DNA of 64,000 nt from Paenalicyclobacillus macrosporangiidus. GTDB taxonomy: Bacteria; Bacillota; Bacilli; Alicyclobacillales; Alicyclobacillaceae. Positions within the stretch are counted from its first letter, which is position 1. Every line of letters starts with the position of its first letter. This document shows, piece by piece, positions 11,960 to 19,684 of the stretch. The notes beneath the pieces are model-generated. The model saw only the letters and a program-made list of their open reading frames with translations. It was not told where the DNA came from and made no database searches. The DNA is taken from contig NZ_FPBV01000001.1 in the NCBI RefSeq assembly GCF_900116805.1, positions 248,001 to 312,000 of the forward strand, written 5' to 3'. Made by a program: the position numbers and the translations under genes.

Positions 11960-12838
11960 TTGGCATTGACACCGCAGAACACGGTGATTGGCTTCATCGG
12001 CACCGGCGTCATGGGCAAGAGCATGGCGCGGAACTTGATGAAAGCGGGCTATTCGCTGGTGGTGTACAACCGGAGCCGGGAGAAGGCGGAGGAACTGATA
12101 CGAGAGGGGGCCCGGTGGGCCGGCAGCATCCCGGAGTTGGCCGCCCAGGTGCAGGCCGCCATCACCATCGTCGGGTATCCGAAGGACGTCGAGGAGGTGT
12201 ATCTCAGTGACCACGGGATCGTCCGCCACGCCAAACCGGGGACGTACCTCATCGACATGACGACATCGACGCCGTCGCTGGCCGAGCGCATCTACCAGGA
12301 GGCGAAGGCACGCGGCCTGCACGCCCTGGACGCGCCGGTGTCCGGCGGGGACACGGGCGCCCGCAATGGAACCCTGACCATCATGGTGGGAGGAGACGAA
12401 GACGCGTTCGCGGCCGTGCAACCCATCCTGGCGGCCATGGGCAAGAACATCATCCTCCAGGGCGGACCGGGTGCCGGCCAGCACACGAAGATGTGCAATC
12501 AGATCACCATCGCGGCCAACATGATCGGCGTGAGCGAGGCGCTGGCGTACGCCGTCAAAGCCGGGCTGGACCCGTTCCGGGTCCTCCAGAGCATCGAGGC
12601 GGGTGCGGCCGGCAGTTGGTCTCTCAGCAACCTCGGTCCGCGGATGCTCAAAGGCGACTTCGCGCCCGGTTTCTACGTGAAGCACATGATCAAGGATATC
12701 TCCATCGCGCTGGAAGAATCCCGCCGCATCGGCCTCGACACGCCCGGCTTGGCGCTGGCCAAGTCGCTGTATGAGAAGTTGGCCGCCCAGGGCGGCGCTG
12801 AAGAAGGCACGCAGGCGTTGTACAAGCTGTACGAGTGA
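11960..12838 (+). CDS. 3-hydroxyisobutyrate dehydrogenase-like NAD(P)-dependent oxidoreductase
   Basis: This 292-residue enzyme belongs to the beta-hydroxyacid dehydrogenase family (3-hydroxyisobutyrate or tartronate semialdehyde reductase type), which oxidises short hydroxy acids or reduces the semialdehyde. The Rossmann motif G-F-I-G-T-G-V-M-G is near the start; D-A-P-V-S-G-G is the substrate-binding signature around residue 117, and G-A-G-Q-H-T-K-M-C-N-Q contains the catalytic Lys near residue 177. TTG 11960 follows GGAAAGGAG (11942-11950). The exact substrate cannot be read from sequence. It is monocistronic, with a terminator after it. Confidence 0.85.
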   Translation: MALTPQNTVIGFIGTGVMGKSMARNLMKAGYSLVVYNRSREKAEELIREGARWAGSIPELAAQVQAAITIVGYPKDVEEVYLSDHGIVRHAKPGTYLIDMTTSTPSLAERIYQEAKARGLHALDAPVSGGDTGARNGTLTIMVGGDEDAFAAVQPILAAMGKNIILQGGPGAGQHTKMCNQITIAANMIGVSEALAYAVKAGLDPFRVLQSIEAGAAGSWSLSNLGPRMLKGDFAPGFYVKHMIKDISIALEESRRIGLDTPGLALAKSLYEKLAAQGGAEEGTQALYKLYE

Positions 12839-12885
12839 CGGATTTCGGGTACCTAGACAGGATGAATGGCAGATGCGCCAGGTGC

Positions 12886-12907
12886 GAGCACATTGCTCAG
12901 CTTTTTT
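12886..12907 (+). terminator. Putative terminator of the dehydrogenase gene
   Basis: GAGCA (12886-12890) and TGCTC (12894-12898) form a short stem with a three-base loop, followed by six Ts (12902-12907). The stem is short but the T-run is clear, and it lies 48 bases after the stop. Confidence 0.5.
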
Positions 12908-12968
12908 CTATGGTGTTGCCAAGGGGCTTCCCAAATTCCGACGAGTATGATAAACTTATCTGAAACTG

Positions 12969-13100
12969 CATCTCATTTTCCGCTGAATTCCGCAAGGAAG
13001 CGGGGGACCCATTCTTCGGGGGTGAGTCCGGCGTCTGCCGGTAGGGCTATCCTCTTCTGGCCCGAACCCGTCAGCTAACCTCGTAAGCGTAAGAGAGGAG
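12969..13100 (+). promoter_or_regulatory. c-di-AMP riboswitch (ydaO/yuaA class)
   Basis: The stretch carries the conserved blocks of the ydaO/yuaA riboswitch in order: CCGCTGAATTCCG near the 5' end, GGGGGACCC (13002-13010), GGGGGTGAG, GTAGGG (13041-13046), then CCCGAACCCGTCAGCTAACC (13061-13080) and TCGTAAGCG closing the outer stem. This class binds cyclic di-AMP and usually turns expression off when ligand is high. A strong terminator follows at 13140-13172. A TATGAT -10-like element is at 12946-12951. In Bacillales such switches control potassium or osmolyte transport and cell-wall hydrolases; the gene here is none of these recognisably. Confidence 0.92.
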
Positions 13101-13108
13101 AGAGTGCC

Positions 13109-13153
13109 ATGGTGCACTGTGCGTGTGTTCCAACTCGTCCCCCGCAGGCGTGA
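13109..13153 (+). CDS. Possible 14-codon leader peptide between riboswitch and terminator
   Basis: An ATG at 13109 preceded by GAGAGGAGAGAG opens a 14-residue frame (MVHCACVPTRPPQA) whose stop codon falls inside the terminator stem. It could couple translation to termination, or be chance. Only the start site and position support it. Confidence 0.25.
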   Translation: MVHCACVPTRPPQA

Positions 13154-13172
13154 GACCTGACGGGGATTTTTT
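13140..13172 (+). terminator. Riboswitch-associated terminator
   Basis: CCCCG-CAGG (13140-13148) pairs with CCTG-A-CGGGG (13156-13165), with a single bulged A, followed by six Ts (13167-13172). It lies 40 bases after the c-di-AMP aptamer and 35 bases before the next gene, the standard layout of an expression platform. Confidence 0.85.
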
Positions 13173-13206
13173 GCTGGGCTCACGAGTCAAACCGAACCCT
13201 GGGGGG

Positions 13207-13800
13207 ATGGAGATGGAGCGTCTGTCTGCGGCCATGCAGGAAGCCGAGCAGCACCTGGCTTGGATGATGGCCGAAGAGCAACTGTCAGGCGAGTATTACC
13301 TGGCCGCCGTCGTCCAGGATTCGTTGGTGTTCTCGTTGCACGAATTCGCAGGTGCGTCCAATTTGCCGCGGGTGGCCCACCTGGCGGCGGAGATGGCCGT
13401 CCGCAGCGCCCTGCGTGTGGTCGGCGGTCACCGATTCGCCGTACACGAGGCCGTGCGTGGCACGTACCACGCCGTGATCAACCTCGGGGGCGACGCCACC
13501 GTGATGGCGGTGCCCGTGGCCACGGGTGCCGTGCGCGCGTTGGATGTTGTGCAGGCGGCAGAGGAGGCCTCGTGGCCCTCCGTCCGTCCGGGCATCCACG
13601 GCGCTTCTCCGCTCACCGCCGATCTCGCCGCCGCCATCGTGTCAGGACTGTGCGCCGCGGCCGACGACCTCGGCGTCGACCATCAGCGCATCCGCGCCAT
13701 GGCGGAACATTTGGTGTCTCACCTGGGGGCAGACCACCTGGCGCCCCGGGCGGTGTGGAGGGGGGAGAGCGATGGAGCCGCAGCGGAATCCTGTGTCTGA
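13207..13800 (+). CDS. Uncharacterised protein under a c-di-AMP riboswitch
   Basis: I do not recognise this 197-residue protein. It is Ala/Val-rich with mixed alpha and beta character, has no clear signal peptide or membrane helix, and contains V-V-G-G-H-R-F-A-V-H-E-A-V-R-G-T-Y-H around residues 75-95. ATG 13207 directly follows a run of six Gs; the in-frame ATG 13213 is an alternative with better Shine-Dalgarno spacing. It is the first gene after the riboswitch and terminator and is probably cotranscribed with the 53-residue ORF at 13772. Regulation by c-di-AMP suggests an osmotic, potassium or cell-wall link, but that is inference from the switch alone. Confidence 0.65.
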   Translation: MEMERLSAAMQEAEQHLAWMMAEEQLSGEYYLAAVVQDSLVFSLHEFAGASNLPRVAHLAAEMAVRSALRVVGGHRFAVHEAVRGTYHAVINLGGDATVMAVPVATGAVRALDVVQAAEEASWPSVRPGIHGASPLTADLAAAIVSGLCAAADDLGVDHQRIRAMAEHLVSHLGADHLAPRAVWRGESDGAAAESCV

Positions 13801-13933
13801 ATCCCGTCCGGAGCTGTCCAAGCTCCTGCGCGACGAGGCCATCGCCGCCCGCCTCAAGGAGTTGGCCGAGGCGGCCAGCCACCGTACGCACGCTCAGCCC
13901 GGAAACAACGACAGCAGTTCGCGCAGGTCGTGA
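13772..13933 (+). CDS. Small uncharacterised ORF, 53 residues
   Basis: The ORF begins at ATG 13772 after GGGGGGAG (13761-13768) and overlaps the preceding gene by 29 bases, an arrangement that suggests translational coupling. The first 35 residues are charged and helical (L-L-R-D-E-A-I-A-A-R-L-K-E-L-A-E-A); the tail is polar. Its last 40 bases overlap the 3' end of the convergent HAD gene, so the tail composition may be dictated by the other strand. No family was recognised. Confidence 0.45.
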   Translation: MEPQRNPVSESRPELSKLLRDEAIAARLKELAEAASHRTHAQPGNNDSSSRRS

Positions 13934-14526
13934 ATCACGGCCTGCGCTCCTTCCAGTTCCTCAGGATCGCCGAAGCCAAACCGGCACCCGATGGCCGGGA
14001 TGCCCGTTTGCTGGGCCGCTTCCACGTCCGATTTCCGGTCGCCGATCATCCAGGCCCCGGCGCGTCCGAATCGCCGCACGTGGCGCGCCAGGATGTCCGC
14101 CTTGCTCCGCCCGCCGATGCCTCCGAGGCAGAGCGGTTCGGTAAAATACTGCCCGATGTTTTGCGTCGTCAGGACCGCTTCCAGATAGGCCGGGCCGCAG
14201 TTGCTCGCCACCGTCAGGGTGTGGCCGTCATCGCGCAGCGCTTTCAGCACGTCCCGGGCGTGCGGGAGCAGCACATCGGCGTGCCCCATCGCTTCACAGA
14301 CGAAGCGTTCGCTCAGATGAAAGGCAGCGTTCCGCTCCTCCTCTCCGGCGTTCGGCATGAGCACTCGCCAGATCTCCGCATCGGGTAAGCCAAAGGTCTT
14401 TCGCATCACGTCTTCGCTGGGGACCGGGGTGCCGGGAAAAGCCGAAAGGGCCCGCCGAAACGCGGGCAACACCAAGGGTGACGTATCCACCAGCGTCCCG
14501 TCCAAGTCGAATATGAGGATGGCCAT
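13894..14526 (-). CDS. HAD-family hydrolase (phosphoglycolate phosphatase-like)
   Basis: The 210-residue protein shows the complete HAD core: motif I D-L-D-G-T-L-V-D near residue 6 with the nucleophile Asp, motif II with V-A-S-N near residue 110, a Lys around residue 140 (G-R-S-K-A-D-I-L) and motif IV M-I-G-D-R-K-S-D-V-E-A near residue 160. The cap between motifs I and II is small and helical, as in the phosphoglycolate phosphatase / beta-phosphoglucomutase subgroup. The substrate cannot be deduced. The start at 14526 is divergent from gnd; a longer minus-strand frame to 15561 would cover that gene and is rejected. Confidence 0.85.
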   Translation of the reverse strand: MAILIFDLDGTLVDTSPLVLPAFRRALSAFPGTPVPSEDVMRKTFGLPDAEIWRVLMPNAGEEERNAAFHLSERFVCEAMGHADVLLPHARDVLKALRDDGHTLTVASNCGPAYLEAVLTTQNIGQYFTEPLCLGGIGGRSKADILARHVRRFGRAGAWMIGDRKSDVEAAQQTGIPAIGCRFGFGDPEELEGAQAVIHDLRELLSLFPG

Positions 14527-14622
14527 GGTTACAGTATAATCGAAACGGACGCGGCTTTGGCCGACGACACGGCGAGCGACCTGCACGGTTTTCGCCGACG
14601 ACGAACGGATGGAGATGGCAGC

Positions 14623-15519
14623 ATGCGGCTTGGACTGATTGGTCTTGGGAAGATGGGATTTCATCTGGGACTGAATCTGATGGAGCACGGCCATGAGGTG
14701 GTGGCGTACGATCTGTCGTCTGACGCCGTCCGCCGGTTCACGGAAGCGGGCGGCCGCGGCGCGGCGTCGGTGGCCGAGTTGGCGGACACCCTGCCCGCTC
14801 CGCGGGTGGTCTGGCTGATGGTGCCGCACGGCAAACCGGTGGATGATCTGTTGACCGCCATCACGCCACGCCTCGCGCCGGGCGACATCGTGATTGAAGG
14901 GGGCAATTCTCACTACCAGGACTCGGTGCGGCGCGCCGCCGAATTGAAAGAGCGGGGCATCCACTTTCTCGACGTCGGTACCTCTGGGGGCATCGAGGGG
15001 GCCCGTCACGGGGCATGCTATATGGTCGGTGGCGATCCCGATGCCTTCGCGCAGGTGGAGGTGCTCTTCCGCGACACCGCCGTGCCGGGCGGGTACCTGT
15101 ACACCGGCCCTTCGGGCAGCGGCCACTACGCAAAGATGGTCCATAACGGCATCGAGTACGGCATGATGGCGGCCATCGGGGAGGGCTTCGAGATCCTGGA
15201 GAAGAGCCGCTACGACTACGATTTTGCCGCGCTGGCCCGCGTGTGGTCGAACGGCTCGGTGATCCGCGGCTGGCTGATGGAGTTGACGCAGCGCGCCTTC
15301 GAGAAGGACCCCAAGCTCGCGGGCATCCGCGGGGTGATGCACTCCTCGGGCGAGGGCAAGTGGACCGTGCAAGAGGCGTTGGAGCTGCAGGCGGCCGCGC
15401 CGGTCATCGCGTTGTCCCTGCTCATGCGTTACCGCTCGCTGGAGGACGACACGTTCACCGGCAAGGTGGTGGCGGCGCTGCGCAACGAGTTCGGCGGCCA
15501 CGCGGTGGAGCGGGCCTGA
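14623..15519 (+). CDS. gnd: 6-phosphogluconate dehydrogenase, decarboxylating (short GndA/YqeC type)
   Basis: The enzyme converts 6-phosphogluconate to ribulose 5-phosphate, CO2 and reduced cofactor in the oxidative pentose phosphate pathway. The 298-residue protein is the short type. It has the Rossmann G-L-I-G-L-G-K-M-G at the N-terminus, G-G-N-S-H-Y near residue 92, the substrate motif D-V-G-T-S-G-G near residue 115, and S-G-H-Y-A-K-M-V-H-N-G-I-E-Y near residue 166 containing the catalytic Lys. Glucose-6-phosphate dehydrogenase lies 1.1 kb downstream on the other strand, so both NADPH-forming steps are encoded close together but not in one operon. Confidence 0.92.
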   Translation: MRLGLIGLGKMGFHLGLNLMEHGHEVVAYDLSSDAVRRFTEAGGRGAASVAELADTLPAPRVVWLMVPHGKPVDDLLTAITPRLAPGDIVIEGGNSHYQDSVRRAAELKERGIHFLDVGTSGGIEGARHGACYMVGGDPDAFAQVEVLFRDTAVPGGYLYTGPSGSGHYAKMVHNGIEYGMMAAIGEGFEILEKSRYDYDFAALARVWSNGSVIRGWLMELTQRAFEKDPKLAGIRGVMHSSGEGKWTVQEALELQAAAPVIALSLLMRYRSLEDDTFTGKVVAALRNEFGGHAVERA

Positions 15520-15585
15520 TGGGATGCCGGCCCGCCGCCGGGCCGGAATCACCTGCTCCAATCACCTTCGGGGAGGGGAAACGCC

Positions 15586-15840
15586 GTGATTGTCGGATTT
15601 GGTTTCGGCAATCCGCTGACCGCGCTGCTGATGCTCATCGCCACGAGCCTCCTCAGCTACGGGCTGTGGCGCTTCGTCTCCAAAGACCGGCCGCCGCGGG
15701 ACCCCGAGGAGCGGCGGGAGCAGCTGCGCCGCTACTACATGGAGCAGCGGCAGATGGCCCGCCGCATGGCGCAGGAGTACGACATCAGCGACGAGGAGAT
15801 TGAGCGGCGGATTGAGGAGGAACTCAGGCGAGAGCGCTGA
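15586..15840 (+). CDS. Small membrane protein, 84 residues, uncharacterised
   Basis: The GTG start follows GGGGAGGGG (15570-15578). The first 30 residues form a hydrophobic segment (F-G-N-P-L-T-A-L-L-M-L-I-A-T-S-L-L-S-Y-G-L) and the rest is strongly charged and helical (R-R-E-Q-L-R-R-Y-Y-M-E-Q-R-Q), ending in acidic/Arg repeats. It is predicted as a single-pass protein with a cytoplasmic coiled-coil-like tail. It follows gnd by 66 bases and may be cotranscribed. No family was recognised. Confidence 0.7.
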   Translation: MIVGFGFGNPLTALLMLIATSLLSYGLWRFVSKDRPPRDPEERREQLRRYYMEQRQMARRMAQEYDISDEEIERRIEEELRRER

Positions 15841-15870
15841 CGAACGTGGCTCGTGCGGGGCGCCGGGGGA

Positions 15871-16524
15871 TCAGGCGGGCGCGCCCAGCGACTCGCCGGG
15901 TTCCAGATCCAGCAGGAGGGCGCGCGCCGGCGCAGCGTCCGTGCCCAGGAGGCGCAGCGGCGCCGCCACCAGCCAATAGGATTTCGCTTTGACCCCCGTC
16001 AATCGCAGCCCTTCGAGGATCACCACTCCGTGTTCGAACAACACCTTGTGCGTCTCATGGCCGGGCTGCGACCGCTCGATGCCGAGCGCGTCAATGCCGA
16101 CGCCGCGTACGCCTGCCTCTGCCAAAAAACGCGCCCCGTCTTCGGCCAGGTACACGAACGCCGGGTCAAACCCTTCCGCGTCAGAGTTTCGCGTCTTCAA
16201 CAGAATGAACTCCCCGGCCTGGATGGCGTGCGGCGCCAGGTCCGCCCCAGTGATGCCGCCCTCGACGCCGGTGAGGTCAATCACGCGGCACGGCCCGAGC
16301 CATTGCGTCAGCGGAATGGCCTCCAGCGTTGCGCCTCCCGGGATCATGTGCAGAGGAGCGTCCACATGGGTGCCCGTGTGCGCGTCCATGCTGATACGCG
16401 TCTCGTGCGCGCTCCCCGTCGTAAAATCGGACGTCACCTGAAAGCTCGGCTGCTTTTCCGGTTTGTTCTTGTACACCGGCATCCCTTCGTAGATCGGTGC
16501 GGAGATGTCAATCACCCGCGGCAT
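15871..16524 (-). CDS. Cyclase family protein (kynurenine formamidase-like metal hydrolase)
   Basis: The 217-residue protein carries the family signature H-T-G-T-H-V-D-A-P near residue 50, whose His and Asp residues bind the active-site metal, and a later G-I-D-A-L-G-I-E-R and H-K-V-L-F-E-H-G-V-V-I-L-E-G-L pattern. Members include arylformamidases and various amidohydrolases of the Cyclase family, so the substrate is open. There are no tryptophan-degradation genes nearby. It lies downstream of zwf on the same strand with a 78-base gap and may be part of that transcript. Confidence 0.8.
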   Translation of the reverse strand: MPRVIDISAPIYEGMPVYKNKPEKQPSFQVTSDFTTGSAHETRISMDAHTGTHVDAPLHMIPGGATLEAIPLTQWLGPCRVIDLTGVEGGITGADLAPHAIQAGEFILLKTRNSDAEGFDPAFVYLAEDGARFLAEAGVRGVGIDALGIERSQPGHETHKVLFEHGVVILEGLRLTGVKAKSYWLVAAPLRLLGTDAAPARALLLDLEPGESLGAPA

Positions 16525-16602
16525 ACGTCTCCTCCTTCCATAGGCCGCCCGTCCGCCGGCGAGTTGGCCGGCGGGGTTTGCGGCCTCCCGGTGTCCGGCC
16601 GT

Positions 16603-18174
16603 TCAGACGCCCACCGGGCGCGCCTGATGATGCTCCGGCCCCGTTTCGTCCACCGGCGTGTCCTGGCCCTGCACCGGCCACCAGCGAAAGCCGTCCTCGG
16701 CCAGCAGCCGGTCGCTGGCTGTCGGGCCCCAGGAGCCGGCCGGATACGGGTGCAACGGCGTGTCTGGGCGCGTGAACGCGGCGGCGATGGGATCGACAAA
16801 TTTCCACGCCAGCGAGACCTCGTCCCACCGGGTGAAGAACGTCGAATCGCCCTGCATGGCGTCCCACAGGAGCCGTTCGTACGACTCCGGCGACCGGTCG
16901 GGCGCCTGGCTGAACTCCATGGCGATGGGCACGATGCGCTCATCCGTCCCCGGGTGCTTGGCGTTCAACTGAATGTACACGCCTTCCTGCGGATTGACGC
17001 GGATGACCAACAGGTTGGGGCCGAGACGGCCGCCCGTGTTGAAGTACAGGTCCTTCGGCATGTCCCGGAACTGGATGACAATCTCCGTCGCCTTGGCCGC
17101 CATCCGTTTGCCGGTGCGCAGGTAGAACGGCACCCCCGCCCAGCGGAAGTTGTCGATGTACAGGCGCGCGGCGACGAACGTCTCCGTGTTGGATCCCGCC
17201 GCCACCCCGGGCTCCTCACGGTAGCCGCTCACATCCTGGCCCTGGATTCGGCCGGCCGTGTACTGGCCGCGCACCACGTGGTGCACCGCCTCCTCCGGGC
17301 TGTAGCGGCGCAGGGAGCGCAGGACCTTCACCTTTTCGTCGCGGATGGCCTCCATCTTGAGGCGGCTCGGAGGCTCCATCGCCACCATCATCACCATCTG
17401 CAGCATGTGGTTCTGGACCATGTCACGCAGGGCGCCGGCGGCCTCGTAGTACCCGGCGCGGTTCTCGACGCCGACCGTCTCGCTCGAGGTGATCTGCACG
17501 TTGGCGATGGCCCGGTTGTTCCACAGGGGTTCGAACACCGAGTTGGCGAAGCGCAGCACTTCGATGTTCTGGACCATCTCCTTGCCGAGGTAGTGGTCAA
17601 TCCGGTAGATCTCGTCCTCCTCGAAGACCTTCCGCAGGGCGTCGTTGAGGGCGATGGCGGATTGTTGATCATGCCCGAACGGCTTTTCAATGACCAGGCG
17701 CCGCCAGCCCCGGCAGGCGGTCAGGCCGCTCTCCCCGAGGGCGCGCGCCGTCGGGGCAAAAAAGTCGGGTGCCAGCGCCAAATAGAACAGGCGGTGTCCG
17801 GGCAAGCCGTGCTCAGTTTCCAGGGATTCGGCCCGCGCGCGCAGCCGCGCGAAGTCCTCCGGACGTCGCGCATCCGCCTGGACGTAGTGGAAATGGCGCA
17901 AAAAGGCCGGCCAGTCCTCTCCGGCGTCGGCGTTGCGGCCAAAGCGCAGGGCAGCCTCCCGCACCAGGGACCGGAACGTCTCGTCCGTGAGATCCGCGCG
18001 TGCCACCCCAATCACCACGAACCGTTCCGGCAGACGCTTGTCCACAAACAGGCTGTGCAGGGCGGGCAGGAGTTTGCGCTGGGCGAGATCGCCCGTGGCG
18101 CCGAACAAAAACAGCGTATGCGCAGGTGCCTGACCGCCCGGGTCAAGCACCGGCGCCTGAAGATCAACGGACAT
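16603..18174 (-). CDS. zwf: Glucose-6-phosphate dehydrogenase
   Basis: The enzyme oxidises glucose 6-phosphate to 6-phosphogluconolactone, the first step of the oxidative pentose phosphate pathway. The 523-residue protein has G-A-T-G-D-L-A near residue 25 (NADP-binding G-A-x-G-D-L-A), E-K-P-F-G-H-D near residue 162 and the active-site signature R-I-D-H-Y-L-G-K-E near residue 190, then the C-terminal domain with R-T-G-K-R-M near residue 348. Length is normal for the family. The C-terminal 15 residues are polar and may be a lineage-specific tail. Confidence 0.95.
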   Translation of the reverse strand: MSVDLQAPVLDPGGQAPAHTLFLFGATGDLAQRKLLPALHSLFVDKRLPERFVVIGVARADLTDETFRSLVREAALRFGRNADAGEDWPAFLRHFHYVQADARRPEDFARLRARAESLETEHGLPGHRLFYLALAPDFFAPTARALGESGLTACRGWRRLVIEKPFGHDQQSAIALNDALRKVFEEDEIYRIDHYLGKEMVQNIEVLRFANSVFEPLWNNRAIANVQITSSETVGVENRAGYYEAAGALRDMVQNHMLQMVMMVAMEPPSRLKMEAIRDEKVKVLRSLRRYSPEEAVHHVVRGQYTAGRIQGQDVSGYREEPGVAAGSNTETFVAARLYIDNFRWAGVPFYLRTGKRMAAKATEIVIQFRDMPKDLYFNTGGRLGPNLLVIRVNPQEGVYIQLNAKHPGTDERIVPIAMEFSQAPDRSPESYERLLWDAMQGDSTFFTRWDEVSLAWKFVDPIAAAFTRPDTPLHPYPAGSWGPTASDRLLAEDGFRWWPVQGQDTPVDETGPEHHQARPVGV

Positions 18175-18276
18175 GCGGCAGTCATCCTTTGCAGCAGTTG
18201 ATGGGCCCGGACCGGCACACGCTATCTTATTCTACCCGCACCCCTGCCGCTGCACCAGGGAGATCTTCACTTTCCT

Positions 18277-18600
18277 CTACAGTTCGGTGACTTCCTGCAC
18301 CACCCAGATGCCGCGCGCCCCCTGCCGCTGCGGCTGGTACAGCTCCACCAAATACACGCAGTCCCGGTGGCGCACCCGCACCACCGCGTGCATGAGGCCG
18401 TCCCCGGCATCGCGGTACTGTTCCACGAAGGTGTACACGTCCTGCGGGCGCAGGCCGAGATGGCTGGTTCCGACCACCTGCGCGGTACGCACGGGGCTGA
18501 GACGCCACAGGTTCTGCCCGGCGTCGGCCGCGCGTTGGATGCGGTCATAATCTTCTCCGGGGATCTCGACGCGTCCGGTCACCACCTCTGGGCACGGCAT
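18277..18600 (-). CDS. Uncharacterised protein, 107 residues
   Basis: The start at 18600 is set by AAAGGAGGGG four bases upstream on the minus strand; a longer frame to 18840 would overlap the divergent sulfurtransferase gene. The protein is soluble, with alternating strands rich in Val and Tyr (V-V-R-V-R-H-R-D-C-V-Y-L-V-E-L-Y), and looks like a small alpha/beta domain. I do not recognise a family. It precedes zwf by 102 bases and may be cotranscribed with it. Confidence 0.65.
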   Translation of the reverse strand: MPCPEVVTGRVEIPGEDYDRIQRAADAGQNLWRLSPVRTAQVVGTSHLGLRPQDVYTFVEQYRDAGDGLMHAVVRVRHRDCVYLVELYQPQRQGARGIWVVQEVTEL

Positions 18601-18718
18601 GAAACCCCTCCTTTCGCCGCAAGGCGCTCGGGTTGTGCTACAGTGTATGTGTTCGGGCTTGGCAGAAAAGTCGGGCACCCGCCCAGGCGGACGGGCGCCC
18701 GAAGTGAGGTGAGCGAAG

Positions 18719-19549
18719 TTGTTGATCACGGTGGAAGCGTTGCGGTCGCGCCTCGGGGAGGCTGGTCTGGTGGTGTTCGACTGCCGGTTCGTGCTGGGCC
18801 AACCGCATGCGGGCCGGGAAGCGTATCTGGACGGACACATTCCGGGGGCTTTCTATCTGGACCTGGAGCAGGACCTGTCCGGCCCGCGCCAGGCGCACGG
18901 CGGCCGGCACCCCTTGCCGGACCCGGCGGAACTCGCGGACAAACTGGGGGCCGCGGGGGTGACGGACGGCGTCCAGGTGGTGGTCTACGACGCGGGCGGC
19001 GGGATGGCCCAGCGCGCCTGGTGGCTGATCCGTTACCTCGGCTTGGACACGGTGTCCGTCCTCGATGGCGGATTTCCGGCGTGGCAGGCGACAGGCCTGC
19101 CCGTGACGGCGGAGCTTCCCAAACCGCGTCCGGCCCGGTTTCCGCTTCGGGTGCGCCGGGAGTGGGTGGTGCCGGTGGAAGAGGTCCGCGCGGTATCGGC
19201 CGGCCACAAGCCTGGCCTTCTCGTCGATGCGCGCGCCAAGGCCCGCTTTCGGGGCGACCTGGAGCCCATCGACGCGGTGGCTGGCCACATCCCGGGCGCC
19301 CGCAACGCCCCGTGGGAAGAAGGAGTGGCTCCCGACGGGCGGTGGAAGGGGCCGGAGGCACAGCGGGATCGATTCCGGTTCGTGGACGATCCGCGCCAGG
19401 TCATCGCCTACTGCGGTTCCGGAGTGACGGCGTGCGCGAACCTGTTCGCGATGGCATTGGCGGGCCTCGAGGGCGCGCGGTTGTATCCCGGCAGTTGGAG
19501 CGATTGGATCTCGTATCCCGAGCATCCGGTGGCCACCGGCGATGCCTGA
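18719..19549 (+). CDS. Sulfurtransferase (two-domain rhodanese)
   Basis: The 276-residue protein has two rhodanese domains, as in thiosulfate or 3-mercaptopyruvate sulfurtransferases. The inactive N-terminal domain contains G-R-E-A-Y-L-D-G-H-I-P-G-A and the hinge Y-D-A-G-G-G-M-A-Q-R-A-W-W; the C-terminal domain carries G-H-I-P-G-A-R-N-A-P-W and the catalytic loop C232-G-S-G-V-T-A. The loop with G-S-G-V-T is closer to mercaptopyruvate types, but the donor cannot be settled by eye. TTG 18719 (followed by a second TTG) follows GAGGTGAG. Confidence 0.88.
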   Translation: MLITVEALRSRLGEAGLVVFDCRFVLGQPHAGREAYLDGHIPGAFYLDLEQDLSGPRQAHGGRHPLPDPAELADKLGAAGVTDGVQVVVYDAGGGMAQRAWWLIRYLGLDTVSVLDGGFPAWQATGLPVTAELPKPRPARFPLRVRREWVVPVEEVRAVSAGHKPGLLVDARAKARFRGDLEPIDAVAGHIPGARNAPWEEGVAPDGRWKGPEAQRDRFRFVDDPRQVIAYCGSGVTACANLFAMALAGLEGARLYPGSWSDWISYPEHPVATGDA

Positions 19550-19684
19550 ACCCTGATGGCGGGCTGCCCGCGCCCGTCCCGGTCCCTCTCAGAACGATGA
19601 GAACATCCAGTCGCCTCTGTCACGCGGGTGCCCGCGGCTTCGTCTGAGAGACAGGACCGTATTGACGGAAGGGGGGACGGCCGC

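Noticed and set aside
15853-18201. Plus-strand ORF of 782 residues opposite zwf and the cyclase-family gene
   Set aside because: It is antisense to two complete, recognisable enzymes and has His/Arg-rich low-complexity sequence.
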